A stretch of DNA of 64,000 nucleotides, taken from contig CM059197.1 in the NCBI GenBank assembly GCA_030323885.1, positions 28,353,178-28,417,177 of the forward strand. Reading direction: 5' to 3'. The position numbers were made by a program, and so were the translations under genes. This DNA comes from Branchipolynoe longqiensis. Taxonomy: Eukaryota; Annelida; Polychaeta; Phyllodocida; Polynoidae. Under the pieces are notes generated by a model. It made no database searches. It was not told the origin of the DNA and was given only the letters and a program-made list of their open reading frames with translations. The number at the start of each line of letters is the position of its first letter. The first letter of the stretch is position 1. Below, one piece after another: positions 1 through 11,333 of this stretch.

Positions 1-80
1 TTGAGCTTAAGGGCATTCACATACTTATGTCATTTATGGAATCCTACATGCGCGCTAGTCGTATTTTGGGTTATTCTGTG

Positions 81-698
81 AAGGACCGGTCACATACACA
101 TTAGTGAACGTAATTAAACGTAGTGGAGGCTAACATAGTTTAATGTAGTTGAACCTAGTTGAAGGTACTGCAATGTACCGGCATCCATACTTCTCCGTGA
201 TGATAACATGATAATAATGTCTGTGGGCTGTGAGTTCTATTTAAGCTTTGGACAAGTTCAAAAGAGCACTACGTTTGAGACAGACCTAACCCCATGATGA
301 TAACGTACTCTAGCATACTCTAGAATACTGTAGACTACTCTAGCATACTTCTTAATGTACTGTAGTGTAGTCTAGCATACTATGACCCACACAAAACCAT
401 GGCCGTTCTGCCGTGGTCACATAGCCGTTAATGGACGAAGTTGAACATAGTTCAATGTAGTGGGGGGTAACATAGTTGAATGTAATTGGATGTTGTTGAA
501 TGTAGTTGAATGTTGTTGGACGTACCAGGATCCATACCATAATGTACTGGGGTCCGTACCGTAACATATTTATCATTAGGTGGGTCATCAACCAAAACCT
601 GCCATACCTTAATGTATTTGAAGGTAGTGACAGCATGTTTCACCCACGTTATTCTAACTATGTTCAACTACGTTCACTAACGTGTATGTGACCGGGGC
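81..698. mobile_element. MITE family A, copy 1 (TTAA-type, GGTCACATACAC ends)
   Basis: The ends form an inverted repeat: GGTCACATACACATTAGTG near 88 and its complement CACTAACGTGTATGTGACC near 674-692. The right end abuts TTAA at 699-702. The interior is a degenerate array of about 10 bp units related to GTTGAACGTA, which explains the short open frames seen here. A shorter copy lies at 40398-40621. No coding capacity is visible. The TTAA flank suggests mobilisation by a Kolobok or piggyBac-like transposase; that is inference. Confidence 0.65.
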
Positions 699-702
699 TT
701 AA

Positions 703-1372
703 TGGTACTGTCACACTACGACGTAATGACGTCAGCGTAGGGAGAACGTGAAGAACGTTGAACTTATGGGCGTAGTATGCAAATTTAGGCACAAGTTGAA
801 CGTGGATGCAGCGTAGTGGACGAGAGCGTAACGTCGGTAAAGCTTAGTGATACCATCATTCAACGAGAGAGGTCAACGCAATGACGATCACGGAACGTTA
901 TGAACATTATTCCATCGCCAGAAGAACGTTACATGACGTTAGCTATGTCATGAGACGTTGAACGTACGTTGAATGCACGTTCTCCTGACGTTCTCCTGAC
1001 GTTCTCCTGACGTTCTCCTGACGTTCTCCTGACGTTCTCCTGACGTTCCCATTACGCCATGTGGGCATTTGCACTCTGTTTAATGTGGTTGAACGTAGTG
1101 AGCAGCGTTGGGAAAACGTCCGTTTAACGTCATTGACGTTCACTGAACATGAACAGAACGTACGGCGAACATAAACCCTTACGTTTGAGCTACGTCAACA
1201 TGTTTGAACATGTCCAAAACCTCGACGTAACTTGAGGTAACACAACGTAATGTGACGTAGCTCGACGTCATTCTAACATCATTCTGACATCATCATGACG
1301 TAACCCAACGTAATGACGAAAAATGACCACGTTAGGCTCACATTGGCTCGTTACGTCGTAGTGTGACAGGGG
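703..1372. mobile_element. MITE family B, copy 1 (TGTCACACTACGACGTAA ends)
   Basis: Terminal inverted repeats TGTCACACTACGACGTAA (about 710) and TTACGTCGTAGTGTGACA (about 1351-1368) bound the element. It starts directly after the TTAA that ends the neighbouring family A copy, so the two are joined at one target site. The interior is rich in ACGTT words and includes an 11 bp tandem array. An oppositely oriented copy is at 11334-12029. It is non-coding. Confidence 0.7.
977..1042. repeat. 11 bp tandem repeat inside MITE B1
   Basis: Six head-to-tail copies of ACGTTCTCCTG. The related copy at 11334-12029 carries a few units in the opposite orientation near 11690-11720, so the array belongs to the mobile element and copy number changes between insertions. 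Confidence 0.85.
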
Positions 1373-2590
1373 TATAAGACTGGGTACTAAAGTCTGACAT
1401 GAAGACAACAAATGAAAATCTTCCAAGTAATACTAATAGCAGAAAATGTTCCACATAATAGTGGGATGATTTCCCAGCAGGCATTCCATTCCAACTGTTA
1501 AAGTTGTGTAGTCCGATGATTTTAAGCAAACATGCATAATCAGGAAAAACACGAAGACAGCAAGTATAATTATGGTAACTTTAATCAAGGTAAGGTTGAA
1601 ACGTCCGGTTACACAATGTCAGCTCAAAAGTGCTTATAAACGAGGCTAGAGATGCTATGGCCCTACCAATATCTTATGTGGGGTGGGTGGGAGGCCAATT
1701 TTAAAGTCTGGTCAAAGTCTCCTGGCTCCTCCGGTCGTAATGACAGAAACCCACTGCTGCATCACCTTATATAGCTAACTTGTACCCACAAAGCAGCGCG
1801 TCGACAGTTTAAGCACACTGCCTGCTACGTCATCAGAACCTGAGATCCACGGTGGCGAGGCTAAAGAACACACCGCTAGTCGGCGACTGAGTTAAATACG
1901 TAGTTCTGACGAGTTCTGCTAGTCGGCGCCAAAGACGTCCTGGCTACTGGCACACCTTGTACTGTCTTCATGATCCTGATTACCCGCAATGCCAAAACAT
2001 TACGCATAATTAATTTCGGCATGCTTGTCAAAACCGTGATCGCATATTAAATTGACTTAATATGCCCTTATATGAAGCAACACCTATTCGATAAGTATAC
2101 CGGTATATAAGGTAGACATATATGTTTAAATCTAGAGTGGTTTTCTTTTGAAGATGTGAACCTTTCATTGGAGTCTCCTACTTTAACTATTGGCAGCCAT
2201 TGGTAGTTGTGACGGTAGGGGATGGGCTAGTGGTGGTGGTTTGGGGGAGTGGGGTGGGGTGTTCACTAAAGGCCATACACTGCTCTTAAAGTTTAACTGA
2301 GTTAAATCCCCCCCCCCCCCCGTCGCCCCCTGTCGGTCGCAGACGGGTCCCCAGCAGATAACAGCGGCGGAGTTAGTATATGTGAGTTCTTATCACACAG
2401 TGCGTCACGCCTCACTGCCTCCATTCCCATCAGCGCCGGGAACAATCAAAGCCCGATCAGAATTAATTGGGAAACTTAATATAACATCCAATAAAGAGAC
2501 GTCAAAATGAATCGTATTCCAAAGCTCGGCCCAGCGAAATGAAGCCTTGGCTGTCTTTGAGAGATTTACAGGAGTGTCTCTTTACGAAAT
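1373..2590. other. Non-coding stretch with probable broken MITE family E remains
   Basis: No gene is visible. TTAA followed by a motif like the family E left end (AGTTGTGTAGTCCGATG) occurs near 1497-1517. Text resembling the right half of family E, ending before another TTAA, lies near 2005-2185. This suggests one family E copy split by roughly 450 bp of other DNA. A C homopolymer of about 12 bases lies near 2310. The rest is unassigned. Confidence 0.35.
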
Positions 2591-2702
2591 CCTTCACGGG
2601 TCAGTTGTGGTTTGAATAAGATGGTTTTTTTTCTTTTAAACAAATTAATTTGGATTTGATTTTGCTTTCTGCCCCGTCCTCCACTGTCCCTCATTTTCTC
2701 CA
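2591..2702. repeat. Left half of a direct repeat flanking a SINE
   Basis: This stretch begins CCTTCACGGGT and matches 3038-3148, on the other side of the SINE, at roughly three quarters identity by eye, including the T-rich middle and the CTGTCC..TCATT..GTCCAC end. It may be an unusually long target duplication or an older local duplication. Confidence 0.5.
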
Positions 2703-2705
2703 CAT

Positions 2706-3035
2706 TGGAAGCGGTGCCCGAATCGGTAGAGCATGGGACTGGCGTGTGGGAGATCGGGAGTTTGATTCCCGGTTGAGTCAAACCAATGAATTATCAAATT
2801 TATACTTGTCACTTCCTAACCTGGCACTTGGCATTAATAGGATAGGGTAAGGACTCATTAGCTCAATGTCAGGATAATACGACTGAGTGGAATATCAAGT
2901 CATATTGTCCACAGCAGGATTTCCCAGTGGGGCAGCACTATAAAGACACAATCACTGCGAACTGTTACAAGTCAGTACCCGTCCTGATATGACCTTAGGT
3001 GTTGCTGGAACGTATAACTCCAACAACCCACCAGC
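2706..3035 (+). mobile_element. tRNA-derived SINE, head H1 with long tail T1
   Basis: The tRNA-like head has an A-box-like segment (GCCCGAATCGGTAGAGC) and a B-box-like segment (AGTTTGATTCCCGG). Next come the family's shared body (CAAACCAATGA ... GGATAGGGTAAGGAC ... GGGGCAGCACTATAAAG) and the characteristic tail (GATATGACCTTAGGTGTTG ... CTCCAACAA). This is one of five H1+T1 copies in the window. RNA polymerase III transcription and LINE-driven copying are inferred from family structure. Confidence 0.85.
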
Positions 3036-3802
3036 CGACCTTCACGGGTAAGTTGTGCAGCGAATAAGGCGGGTTTGTTTAAAGCAAATTATTTAGGATT
3101 TGGTTTTGGTTTCTCCCCTCCAAACTGTCCTTCATTGTGTCCACACAATCTTAATCCTCTTAAGATGGCTTGTCTGCTGGATCCAGGACTTAACTTCATT
3201 AACCAGGATGGACAAAGGCTTGAGTTGTCCGCCTCCACGCCAGGGATATTACTTCTTCTTCTTTCTATTTATGCTTAGGAAATGTGCTTTTATTTTTGGT
3301 CGATTAATATCTTTTGTCAGTTCCAGAGTATTGGTCTTCAAACCTATAAAATAAAGAGATGTCTTACATCACATGTGATAGGTAGTTGTAATTTACGTCG
3401 AGTGATACTTGGATTGTAAATTACATAGAAATAGAATACATTTGTGTTATAATTATATATATATACTATCTGTTTAAATATATCTAAAAAAAACCACATA
3501 GGATTACCTTAAATAAACCTGGATTAGCTGACTTGGAGAAGAAATTAAATATTCTGAGACTAATTGGGTAACTATTGAAGTTACCCTGTACAAGGAAGTC
3601 ACTGCTATGTTATTTTATTTATCGATTAATAACTTTTGACAGTTCCAGAGCTCTGCTCTTCGAACTATCAAACAAAGAGGCAGTTTCTTCCATTGCTCAG
3701 ATTGGTAATTGGATAATAAATGAAATGATAGAGTGAGTATGTGCATAATATTTATTCACAACAATTGCTCAGATCCAGTAATATTAAATATACTGGGATT
3801 AA
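3036..3802. other. Direct repeat partner then AT-rich filler
   Basis: 3038-3148 is the right partner of the repeat at 2591-2702. The remainder to the TTAA at 3799-3802 is AT-rich. It includes two similar segments near 3300-3360 and 3620-3690 (AATAACTTTTGACAGTTCCAGAG-like) that appear to be copies of each other. No gene seen. Confidence 0.5.
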
Positions 3803-4149
3803 AGCTGCATAGTCCGATGAAGCATCAAATTTTCAAAACCAAAATAATTATATAGATTTGACTCTACATATCTAACTTAGATATTGGTGCACATATTAAG
3901 CATTTATTGCCACATAGATGGGAACACTGACATAATTTGATAAAACATGTTACTGTTGAAGCCTATGGTGTCAGAGTTTTGGCGTGCTTGCCAAAACTAA
4001 GTTTACATGATTGAATTTCAAATATCTCAAAACTTATCCATTTAAAATAAAAGTTACTTCAACCTGAAATAAGGTAGATTATAACGATCAATTTAATATA
4101 TTTATCTCAGAAAATTTACCAAACGGCAAAACCATCGGACTATGCAACT
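3803..4149. mobile_element. MITE family E, copy 1, with exact TTAA duplication
   Basis: Inverted ends AGCTGCATAGTCCGATG and CATCGGACTATGCAACT bound a 347 bp AT-rich element. TTAA lies at 3799-3802 and again at 4150-4153, a perfect target duplication. Copies are at 23656-23981 and 28870-29212. The short size, lack of reading frame and TTAA target point to a non-autonomous Kolobok or piggyBac-type element. Confidence 0.8.
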
Positions 4150-4153
4150 TTAA

Positions 4154-4966
4154 GTAAGTAAGTTAAATTATTTACTTTAAGGTAAGGTTTAATACATTGA
4201 CTTTGGAAGAGCACGTGCAACATTGGATTAAATATATATATATATATATAGATATTTAACCATCGGGCTATTCCACCCCCGCTTAAGGCGACCCTACGTG
4301 TTAATATAAATAATTGTTTCCATGTGAATGACTTGTGCCTCCTGCCGTCGGTTGTCTGTCATCCTGCCAGCCTGACCCTTGACTAGCAATGCCCAAGGTG
4401 GAGAGTTTGACTCCTGACAGACCATGGGCAGAAGGCCCTTAATTAAATAAGATTATAGAGCAATCCAAATAGCAATCTGAAGTTGACCATAGCGGTTAAT
4501 AATATAAGTCTGGAGGACAGTAAAGAATGCAAGGAACGTTCATGTCACTTCTTGGGAGCTCACCATTTTATTCTTACCTCTTACTAACAGAATGAATTGA
4601 TCAATAAAACCTATGTTATGATTTAAATATATTTCAACAGTGGAATGTATGTTATAAGTCAAATACCCTCCCATATAATTAAGTTAAATAAGTTTGGAAT
4701 TTCCATAATAAAGGCCTAAATCTCGGCTAAAACATCGGAGCGTGCAAAAACACGTCCGATGGGTCTGGGTCCGAACGCCCGACCTTCTATCGTTGCTAGG
4801 ATAGTCACAATCGACGTATCCAAGCAACGCTTTACAGCAGGGAACCCTGCCTCGCAAAATGCGCGCCCGCGCAAAATGCGCGCCCGCGCAAAATGCGGTC
4901 GAGTAGTCTCGCCCACTTCATATATATACATATATATAAGTGTATGTATGTATATATTTGAATGTA
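4154..4966. other. AT-rich stretch, small hairpin and CGCGCCCG-rich triplication
   Basis: There is no gene. (TA)n lies near 4233-4250. An imperfect hairpin CATCGGA...TCCGATG lies at 4732-4760. The segment AAAATGCGCGCCCGCGC is repeated near 4855-4895, a GC-rich island in AT-rich surroundings. Confidence 0.6.
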
Positions 4967-5160
4967 CAGTAAGTCTTCTCTAACCGACCACCTCCACAGA
5001 GTAACAACTCCGCTATATTGATCACTTTATTTTGGGTCCCAAACAATCACGCATACAATATCATTGTAACAATAAAAGAAAACTCCCTAAACCGACCACC
5101 TCCCAGACTGGGCCATTTAAAGTCGGTCCCATGTTCGGTCAATTTAGAGAGGTTTTACTG
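4967..5160. mobile_element. Tigger-like MITE family F, copy 1
   Basis: The ends are CAGTAAGTCTTCTCTAA and its imperfect complement TTAGAGAGGTTTTACTG, flanked by TA on each side (4965-4966 and 5161-5162). The CAGTAAAACCTC terminus and TA target are typical of pogo/Tigger elements. About 190 bp, non-coding. Other copies: 26738, 40757, 51618. Confidence 0.8.
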
Positions 5161-5329
5161 TATATACTTTACCGACACACATATACTTGATATCTTATTT
5201 ATGCTATTTTACTTGACATATATACAGCTTACATACTACATATTATATAATATATATATATATACGTAAAATATAATTCCCTACACTGCGCCGGTTTACG
5301 GTAGACGTTTCTTCATCCAGATTGCGCCA

Positions 5330-5545
5330 CCATGGGAAAGAGGGAGAACTAGGATTCTGACTCCTGTGTGTGGGGCGCAAGGTGGGGGTGGGGGGCATCC
5401 GAATACATTCAACCCCACCAGAGGGAGGGGGGCACTCCGCCAAAGGGCATGAGGAGGAATAATAATAATAATAACAACATATTGTTTCCCTGCAATGTAT
5501 ACTTGTATAATACATTATACACCACATATGCATATCATAGTGGAG
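5330..5545 (+). repeat. Dispersed repeat family R1
   Basis: A G-rich first half (GGCATCCGAATACATTC ... GGGGGGCACTCCGCCAA) is followed by (AAT)n and a TGTTTCCCTGC / TATAC..GTATAATACATTATACACCACATAT block. Other copies share this order at 12620-12895 (minus), 58106-58420, 60195-60545 and 63265-63490. No inverted ends or coding region seen; class unknown. Confidence 0.6.
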
Positions 5546-5552
5546 GTTACCA

Positions 5553-6359
5553 AAGCCCCTTGTGCCACTATGCTGTATTGCGTCAGTGTATGCTGACGTA
5601 TGTGATTTAGCGCCAACCCATTGGTGTAAGCTGGTGTAAGCTGCTGTAAGCTGGTGTAAGCTGGTGCAAGCTGGTGTACGCCGGTATATGCTGGTGTACG
5701 CTGGTGTAAGGTGGTGTACACTGGTGTACGCTAGTGTAAGCTGCTTCATGATGGGTACGCTGGTGTACGCTGGTGTACTTTGTTGTACGCTGGTGTATGC
5801 TGATGTACGCTGGTGTAATCTGGTGTACGATGGTGTAAGCTGATGCACGATGGGTACGCTGGTGTACGCTGGTGTACGCCGGTGTACGCTGGTGTACGCT
5901 GTTGTATGCTGGTGCATGGTGGTGTACACTGATGTACGCTGGTGTACACTGGAGTACACCCGTATACGTTGATGTACACTTGTGTACGATGGTGCACGAT
6001 GGTGTACGATGGTGTAGGTTGGTGCACACTGATGTACGCTGGTGTACGATGACATACACTGGTGTATACTAGTGTATGATGATGTATGCTGGTGTACATG
6101 GGGGTACACTTGTGTATGCTGGTGTACGCTGGTGTATGCTGCTATATGCTGGTATATGCTGATATACGCTGAGACAATTTATGGGTACATTATCAGTACG
6201 TTTGGCGTAAGTAGTATTTTTTAAAGTACACTAGTGTATGCTGAGATAGGTTATGGGTAAGTTTGGCATAAGTAGTATTGTTTAGCATGTTAAAAATGCC
6301 GCCATATGAGAGCATATGTCAGCATACGCTGATGCAATACAGCATAGTGTGAAAGGGCC
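5553..6359. mobile_element. TTAA-type MITE family C carrying a 10 bp minisatellite
   Basis: The left end (AAGCCCCTTGTG, CACTATGCTGTATTGCGTC near 5566) and right end (GATGCAATACAGCATAGTG near 6331-6349, then AAGGGCC) are inverted repeats of about 40-50 bp. TTAA is at 6360-6363 on the right. Nearly all of the interior is the tandem array described separately. Long minus-strand frames of His, Thr, Tyr, Val and Gln repeats here are products of the array, not genes. Confidence 0.7.
5619..6170. repeat. About 10 bp minisatellite, unit CTGGTGTACG
   Basis: More than 50 degenerate units of CTGGTGTACG and variants run without interruption. Because thirty bases make ten codons, all frames stay open for long distances. 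Confidence 0.9.
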
Positions 6360-6621
6360 TTAAATAGAACTGAAATCGTATTCGTCTTGTTTGTACTCCC
6401 ATCCTGTATTGTACTATAAATCTCTCTCTCTATATATATATCTTTCCATTCCCCATATTTATTGAGGGTTTAGGGTGGAAGCGATTAGTAAGGTAGATCA
6501 TCATTCTGTTGTCGTCGGTTCGGTTTAGTGCACAAATAGTATATATAGTATCTAGTCAGTTATCAATGGACCATCCGTGATTTACACTCACATATGACCT
6601 TTCACGTCACATATATATGTA

Positions 6622-6964
6622 ACCGGGAGAGAGGCATTTAGATCAGGCAAGTGTGAAACTGAGTAAGAGAAGAGCGGCATTTTGGATTAGGTAATAGTGC
6701 AACTGAGTATCGAAAGAGAGGCATTTTAGATCAGGCAATTGTGAAACTGAGTAACAAGAGGGGAATTTTGGTTTAGGTAATTGTGAAACTGAGTAACCGG
6801 AGAGAGGCATTTAAATCAGACAATTGTGAAGCTGAGTTAGAGAAGAGAGGCATTTTAGATCGGACAATTGTGAAACTGAGTAACAAGAGGGACCTTTTGG
6901 ATCAGGGAATTGTGAACCTGAGTAAAAGGAGAGAGGCATTTTCGATCAGGTATTTGTGAAACTG
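6622..6964. repeat. Tandem repeat, about 41-43 bp unit, eight units
   Basis: Each unit reads approximately GAGAGGCATTTTAGATCAGG then CAATTGTGAAACTGAGTAA. Units alternate between two subtypes (GAGGCATTT and GGGAATTTT/GGACCTTTT), suggesting an older two-unit period. Non-coding. Confidence 0.85.
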
Positions 6965-7745
6965 GACAAGCCCTCTCTACCGGGTGGAGAGTGATGTGCA
7001 CATTGCAGCACGGCAACAGCTCAAGTCTCCCAGCACAGGCAGAGACAAGATGTACACACTTTTAACTGGGTCTTTCAAGCAGGTTTCGCCCGACACTAAG
7101 ACGGGGAGGAATTTGGAACAGAAGTCGCCAATGGGATTTGTAATTAATGGCTGAAGTGCGTAGTACTTTGGTCAAATTGCATCTGTTGATCCTGATTCTG
7201 TGTCATTTGACTAACCGGTTTAAGCAATAATTACTGGCTTAATATTAGTTAAAATTTCAGTAATACCTAATACAAGGAACACTTAAATTATTTATTATGT
7301 TGACAGGTTGAAAAGAACAGTTTGCTTCCATAAAACGAATGAAGCAGATAATTGTATGTAGATTTAGTGGGATACTTTAAATAAACCTGTAATGGGATTT
7401 TAGTTTTCAGCGATACAATATTCTAGCTTGAACTGAGCTCTACTATCACGCGGTAGCAGCGGAGACTACGGCGCCATCAGCGCAGTACCATTACACTGCG
7501 CTAGGTGGCGGCACGGGTCACCACCGGTCAGACCCCAACTGGGCTGACCTCTACTGCGTGTGGTTGACCCACCCCCCCACACACACCTGTAGAGTCGATG
7601 TGGGATCTGGCGACTCAGGGGGCGGGTCAGACAACTACTGACGCCGCGGAGAGCAGATGGTTCAATAAACCAAAGGTGAAGCGTACACTCAATTGAATCT
7701 TGGTGTTCTTCCGTGTGAGCGAGAGAGTCAGAGGGCCGTGGGCCA
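6965..7745 (+). repeat. LTR-like fragment with AATAAA (about 7420-7745) and unassigned flank
   Basis: The segment CTACTATCACGCGGTAGCAGC ... TTCAATAAACCAAAGG resembles the LTR-like repeats at 28512 and 29255 (ACTACCACGCGG ... GGAATAAACC) in order and spacing. It may be a diverged solo LTR. 6965-7420 holds nothing I recognise. Confidence 0.4.
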
Positions 7746-8220
7746 TTACAATAATGTGCAACTTACTATGTTTGAATTTTAGTATGTCACAGAATATCAT
7801 TAGCTGAATGTCTACCCTACTAAAATGAATAAATGCTAAGTAGTTATTAATGGATATGTGTTTTCCAGGATGTAATATTGATCTACATAATTATATAATT
7901 AATTATAACATAAATTATTACCTCTACTAATGTTGGAACTGATTTACAATGGCCCAAAACTAAAATAGCTAAACAATCCACAGGCTCACAATAATTAATC
8001 TCTTGTCCTTGAATATTTATAATAATGTGTTTGGTAATTGCGCATGCACTGAGTCATGTTGGTAGTCTCCATGTTCCAAAAAGTGGGAACTTAATATGTT
8101 CACGGACTAGATAGTTATAAAATGTTCCAATAGGGGTGAACAAATAGGATGTGCTCTACTAACAGGTATATCACGGTGTCCTAGACATGGAGGCTCTAAG
8201 CTGTGTGTTATACTTGTGTG
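7746..8220. other. Unassigned AT-rich stretch
   Basis: I see no gene, inverted ends or tandem array. Confidence 0.6.
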
Positions 8221-8224
8221 CTGG

Positions 8225-8465
8225 GAGAAAGGTGTTGAACCCGCAGTCCCCAACTGGTTCATCAAAGGCTGTGGTATGTGTTGTCCTGTCTGTGGGATAT
8301 TGCATGTATATGACCCCTTGATTCTTATCGGAAACAGTAGCCTCTGTGGCGGCGGTGGGTTTCCTCCAAAGAAATATGTGAGAATGACCATATGTTTGCC
8401 GTCCAATAGCCGATGATACATAAATCAATGTGCTCTAGCGGTGCCATTAAATAAAGCAAGCTTTA
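8225..8465 (+). mobile_element. Mollusc-type SINE, 3' part (family S-M, copy 1)
   Basis: The body reads GGTTCATCAAAGGCTGTGG, TGTTGTCCTGTCTGTGGGA, a TTTCCTCC block and CCAATAGCCGATGAT, ending TTAAATAAAGCAAGCTTT. I recognise this as a SINE type widespread in molluscs and relatives. The tRNA head is missing; copy 37126-37425 retains it. The frames on both strands here are not genes. Confidence 0.75.
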
Positions 8466-10734
8466 CTTTCGAAGAAAGACATTGAAAGCGTGCATTAATA
8501 ATTAGCTACAACATATAGTTATGGGGGTTTGTCTGTCTATTAATTATATTTGCATGTTTTATGTTGAATTGATATTAATTATTTAGCATAGCATATCCTA
8601 CTGAAGGAGATAGAATTCAAAGTCACGGTGGTGCGCTGGGCCTATAGAGCTGCTTAGTACAGAAAGGTCAATGTAACTATATAATGAGAGCAGGTATTGA
8701 GCGTTGACGAACCATCTAGCGGATATTAAAACTATGTAGTAGAAGCTTCAGCAAGGCAGATTTTAAGTTGACTAACTTAAGAGTCAGGTTGATCTGGCGC
8801 ATGTACCAGATAACACAAGTTTAAGATATTTGAGCAGATACTTCTTCATAGTTTTAAATGTGTTGTTGATACAATATTTATTCTGTCCATAGCGATTAAG
8901 CTTTTTGGAGGGTGCTTGTTTTCGTCGTTGGACAGCTATGAAGCTAGTTTGATATGTATATCTTTTTTTGTTTATGTTAGTTTCTATGCTAATTCTGCAT
9001 GTTTCTTATCGTTTGTTCTTTTAGAAATCGTTTGTATAATCAAGCTCTTTTATCGATCTTGCTGTAGGTTTATTTGGTTGGTCGGTTGGCTGTTAGAGCT
9101 TTACATTCTGGCAGCATCTATTACTTTTATTGTTTTCGTTATTCTCATTTGTTTTTATCGTCGTTATTGTCACCATTATTGTTATGCTTATTGCTGGTAT
9201 TGCTGGGATTGCTTTTATTGACATTATTCATATTCATGGTATTAGTTAATATTATTAATTGAATAATGCAATTATTAAGTTATATATTAGTTTTGATGCA
9301 TGCCTTGTCTCAGTTGCTACTAAATAGCTGTCTACTAATAGATGTCATCTACATCAGTCCGCTGCTCCCCCTGGTGGTGCCTGCCTGAGTATTTCATCCA
9401 GTTGTCGCATACCTCTTTCTCCCTAAGCATACATGTCGCGCTGTATGCCAACTAAATCACGCAAACAGCCTAACATGCTTAGCCTAATTACTACCAATTC
9501 CCCCGAGCACCCAACCAATCACCGCGTCTTGTCCCCCCCCCCCCCCACACACACACCCTCGTCACCCCTACCCATATCCTCCCTTTACACAGCCCTACTT
9601 CAAACCGCACCCATCCTGTTCCCCACCTCTCGATAGATTGAGTCAATGCTGAGCAATTTAGGAGCAGCTCATAATGGTTGCGGGGATATTGGTGCGGTGG
9701 GACTGTGGCCAGCACAGATTGACAGGCCTATAGGACTGCAGCCGACCAGAACCCTTCATTACACGACCGCCATTGCCACCCGATCTGCTTGAGAGCCTCT
9801 CTGTGGCGGTGTGCAGCGCGCGGGGAGCAGCTCCCAAATCGCGCCGCACCAATACCACAATCTAGGCTCTTAGGCGCTTAGGAAATGCTCTCATTCGGGT
9901 AGAGTGGGATGCGCAGCTCAGATATTCTTGAGCAGGATCCTCCCCCTTCCCACTCTCCTCCCTCTCCTTACCCCGACCCCACCACCACCACCACCAACCC
10001 GACCATCAACACCTGTATCTCACACTGTCAGGTGTCACTACTTTCCAAGCAGTCCGCCAGTCCCCCCCCCCCCCTTCGAACCACTAACCCCCAACCCCCA
10101 AACCCCAACCCCCATCTCCATTCAACCTACTTTAGGAAACCGACTTCCGGTTACTCTTCGCGCGGCAGTTCTACTTCCGGAACAGTCATTGAGTATATCA
10201 CTTTTCAACTTACGAATAGAATCTGGAAATAATAGGTATGTGTTAACAAAAGAAATGTTATATTATTTGCATTCGGAATAAGCTGCATTTCTGGAATAGG
10301 GACCCCGGCGCCGTCGACATTGATAGAGTTAATGTGTCTGACCAGACGATGTGGCTGAATGAGTTGGGCTTCCATCTCCCGTTTTGGTAGATCGTGGGAT
10401 TCGACCAGTTAATGTGTCTGTGGGTGAGTGCAGAGGGAAGGGGGGTGAGAAATAAAGACACTGCGAGCGGCGACTCCTAAATCAAGCCTGCAGGTGATTT
10501 ACTTCGGCCGGGCGCCCGGAGGTTTAATGGTTGCCAAGGCAGCCACCTCGCCTTCGCACCTAAGTGCCCAGTTTTAAGAATACAGGTGTTGCTTTCACTG
10601 GAAACACCACGTTAATTACAAGAGGCTACACCTAGACCAACATCTGCTCCTGCTCAGGGCCATCGCCATCGTTTCCTCGCCATTCACTCTGACATGAATT
10701 GTGGCGCTTGCAGCAACGGATGCTGCTCATTTTA
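8466..10734. other. Gene-free stretch, AT-rich then C-rich
   Basis: 8466-9300 is AT-rich. Its 101-codon plus frame at 8916-9221 is T-rich low complexity, not a credible protein. 9430-10130 has long C or CA-rich tracts (9533-9560, 9964-10110) that keep frames open. 10480-10700 is unassigned moderate-GC sequence. No RNA gene seen. Confidence 0.6.
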
Positions 10735-11010
10735 CTTATATATATATATATATATATGTATCAAATAGCAAACTATATATATATATGATAGAAATAATAT
10801 ATATCCTATATTTACTAATATATGGGATTATGCGCATATAAATAGGAGGAGTATCCTTTATTATTTATTATTTTCCTTTACGTTATTCGCAATATATTAT
10901 AGCCAATCGCTGACCTGCCCGAATTTGCCCCGGGTTGCCTACACTAGCGCCACCAACGGGCGTTTCCGTCGGCAAGCTCGGGTGGGCAGTCACTTCTCTA
11001 TGCGATTTGA
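10735..11010 (-). repeat. R1-related repeat, subfamily with CCAATCGCTGACCTGCC
   Basis: It shares with 26215-26450 and 37936-38190 the run TATTATAGCCAATCGCTGAC then a GC-rich block (GCCACCAACGGGCGTTTC). On the minus strand this order matches R1: G-rich block, (AAT)n, TTTATA..GCGCATAAT block, then TA-rich end. (TA)n lies at its left edge. Confidence 0.5.
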
Positions 11011-11333
11011 AACTGGTATATATAGAGGTATATATATCCATAGATATTTAGATGTCTATATATCACTAATATATATGCATCTATGTAATATATGTATTTG
11101 AGTAATATATGTATATATTTAGTAAGATATATGTGATCAAAATAATATATAGGCATATATGCATATGCATTGTGCATGTTGCTAGTAACATGAGTAATTC
11201 ACGACGTTGGAGACCGTGCTAGTGTACCAGGATAATTACATGACGCGTTGATAGTGCATCCTCGTACACCACCAATATAGTAGTAGCATTTGTATCACTA
11301 TGGGTACATATGGTTTCATGGTAAATGTTATAT
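11011..11333. other. TA-rich spacer
   Basis: Dense TATA words, no gene or clear element. Confidence 0.6.

Noticed and set aside
2706..2790. Possible functional tRNA genes at SINE heads (also 22676, 31507, 43933, 59158 and others)
   Set aside because: A and B boxes are recognisable, but the heads do not close into a cloverleaf with acceptor stem and each continues into a SINE body.
5243..6109. 288-codon minus-strand frame rich in His, Gln, Thr, Tyr and Val
   Set aside because: It is the translation of a 10 bp minisatellite inside a TIR element. All frames are open and there is no non-repeat domain.
8916..9221. 101-codon hydrophobic frame resembling membrane segments
   Set aside because: T-rich sequence naturally encodes Phe, Leu, Ile, Val and Cys; no start context or homology recognised.
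9904..10281. 125-codon Pro/Thr/Ser-rich frame
   Set aside because: Driven by C-rich low-complexity DNA; no motif, no splice or promoter context.
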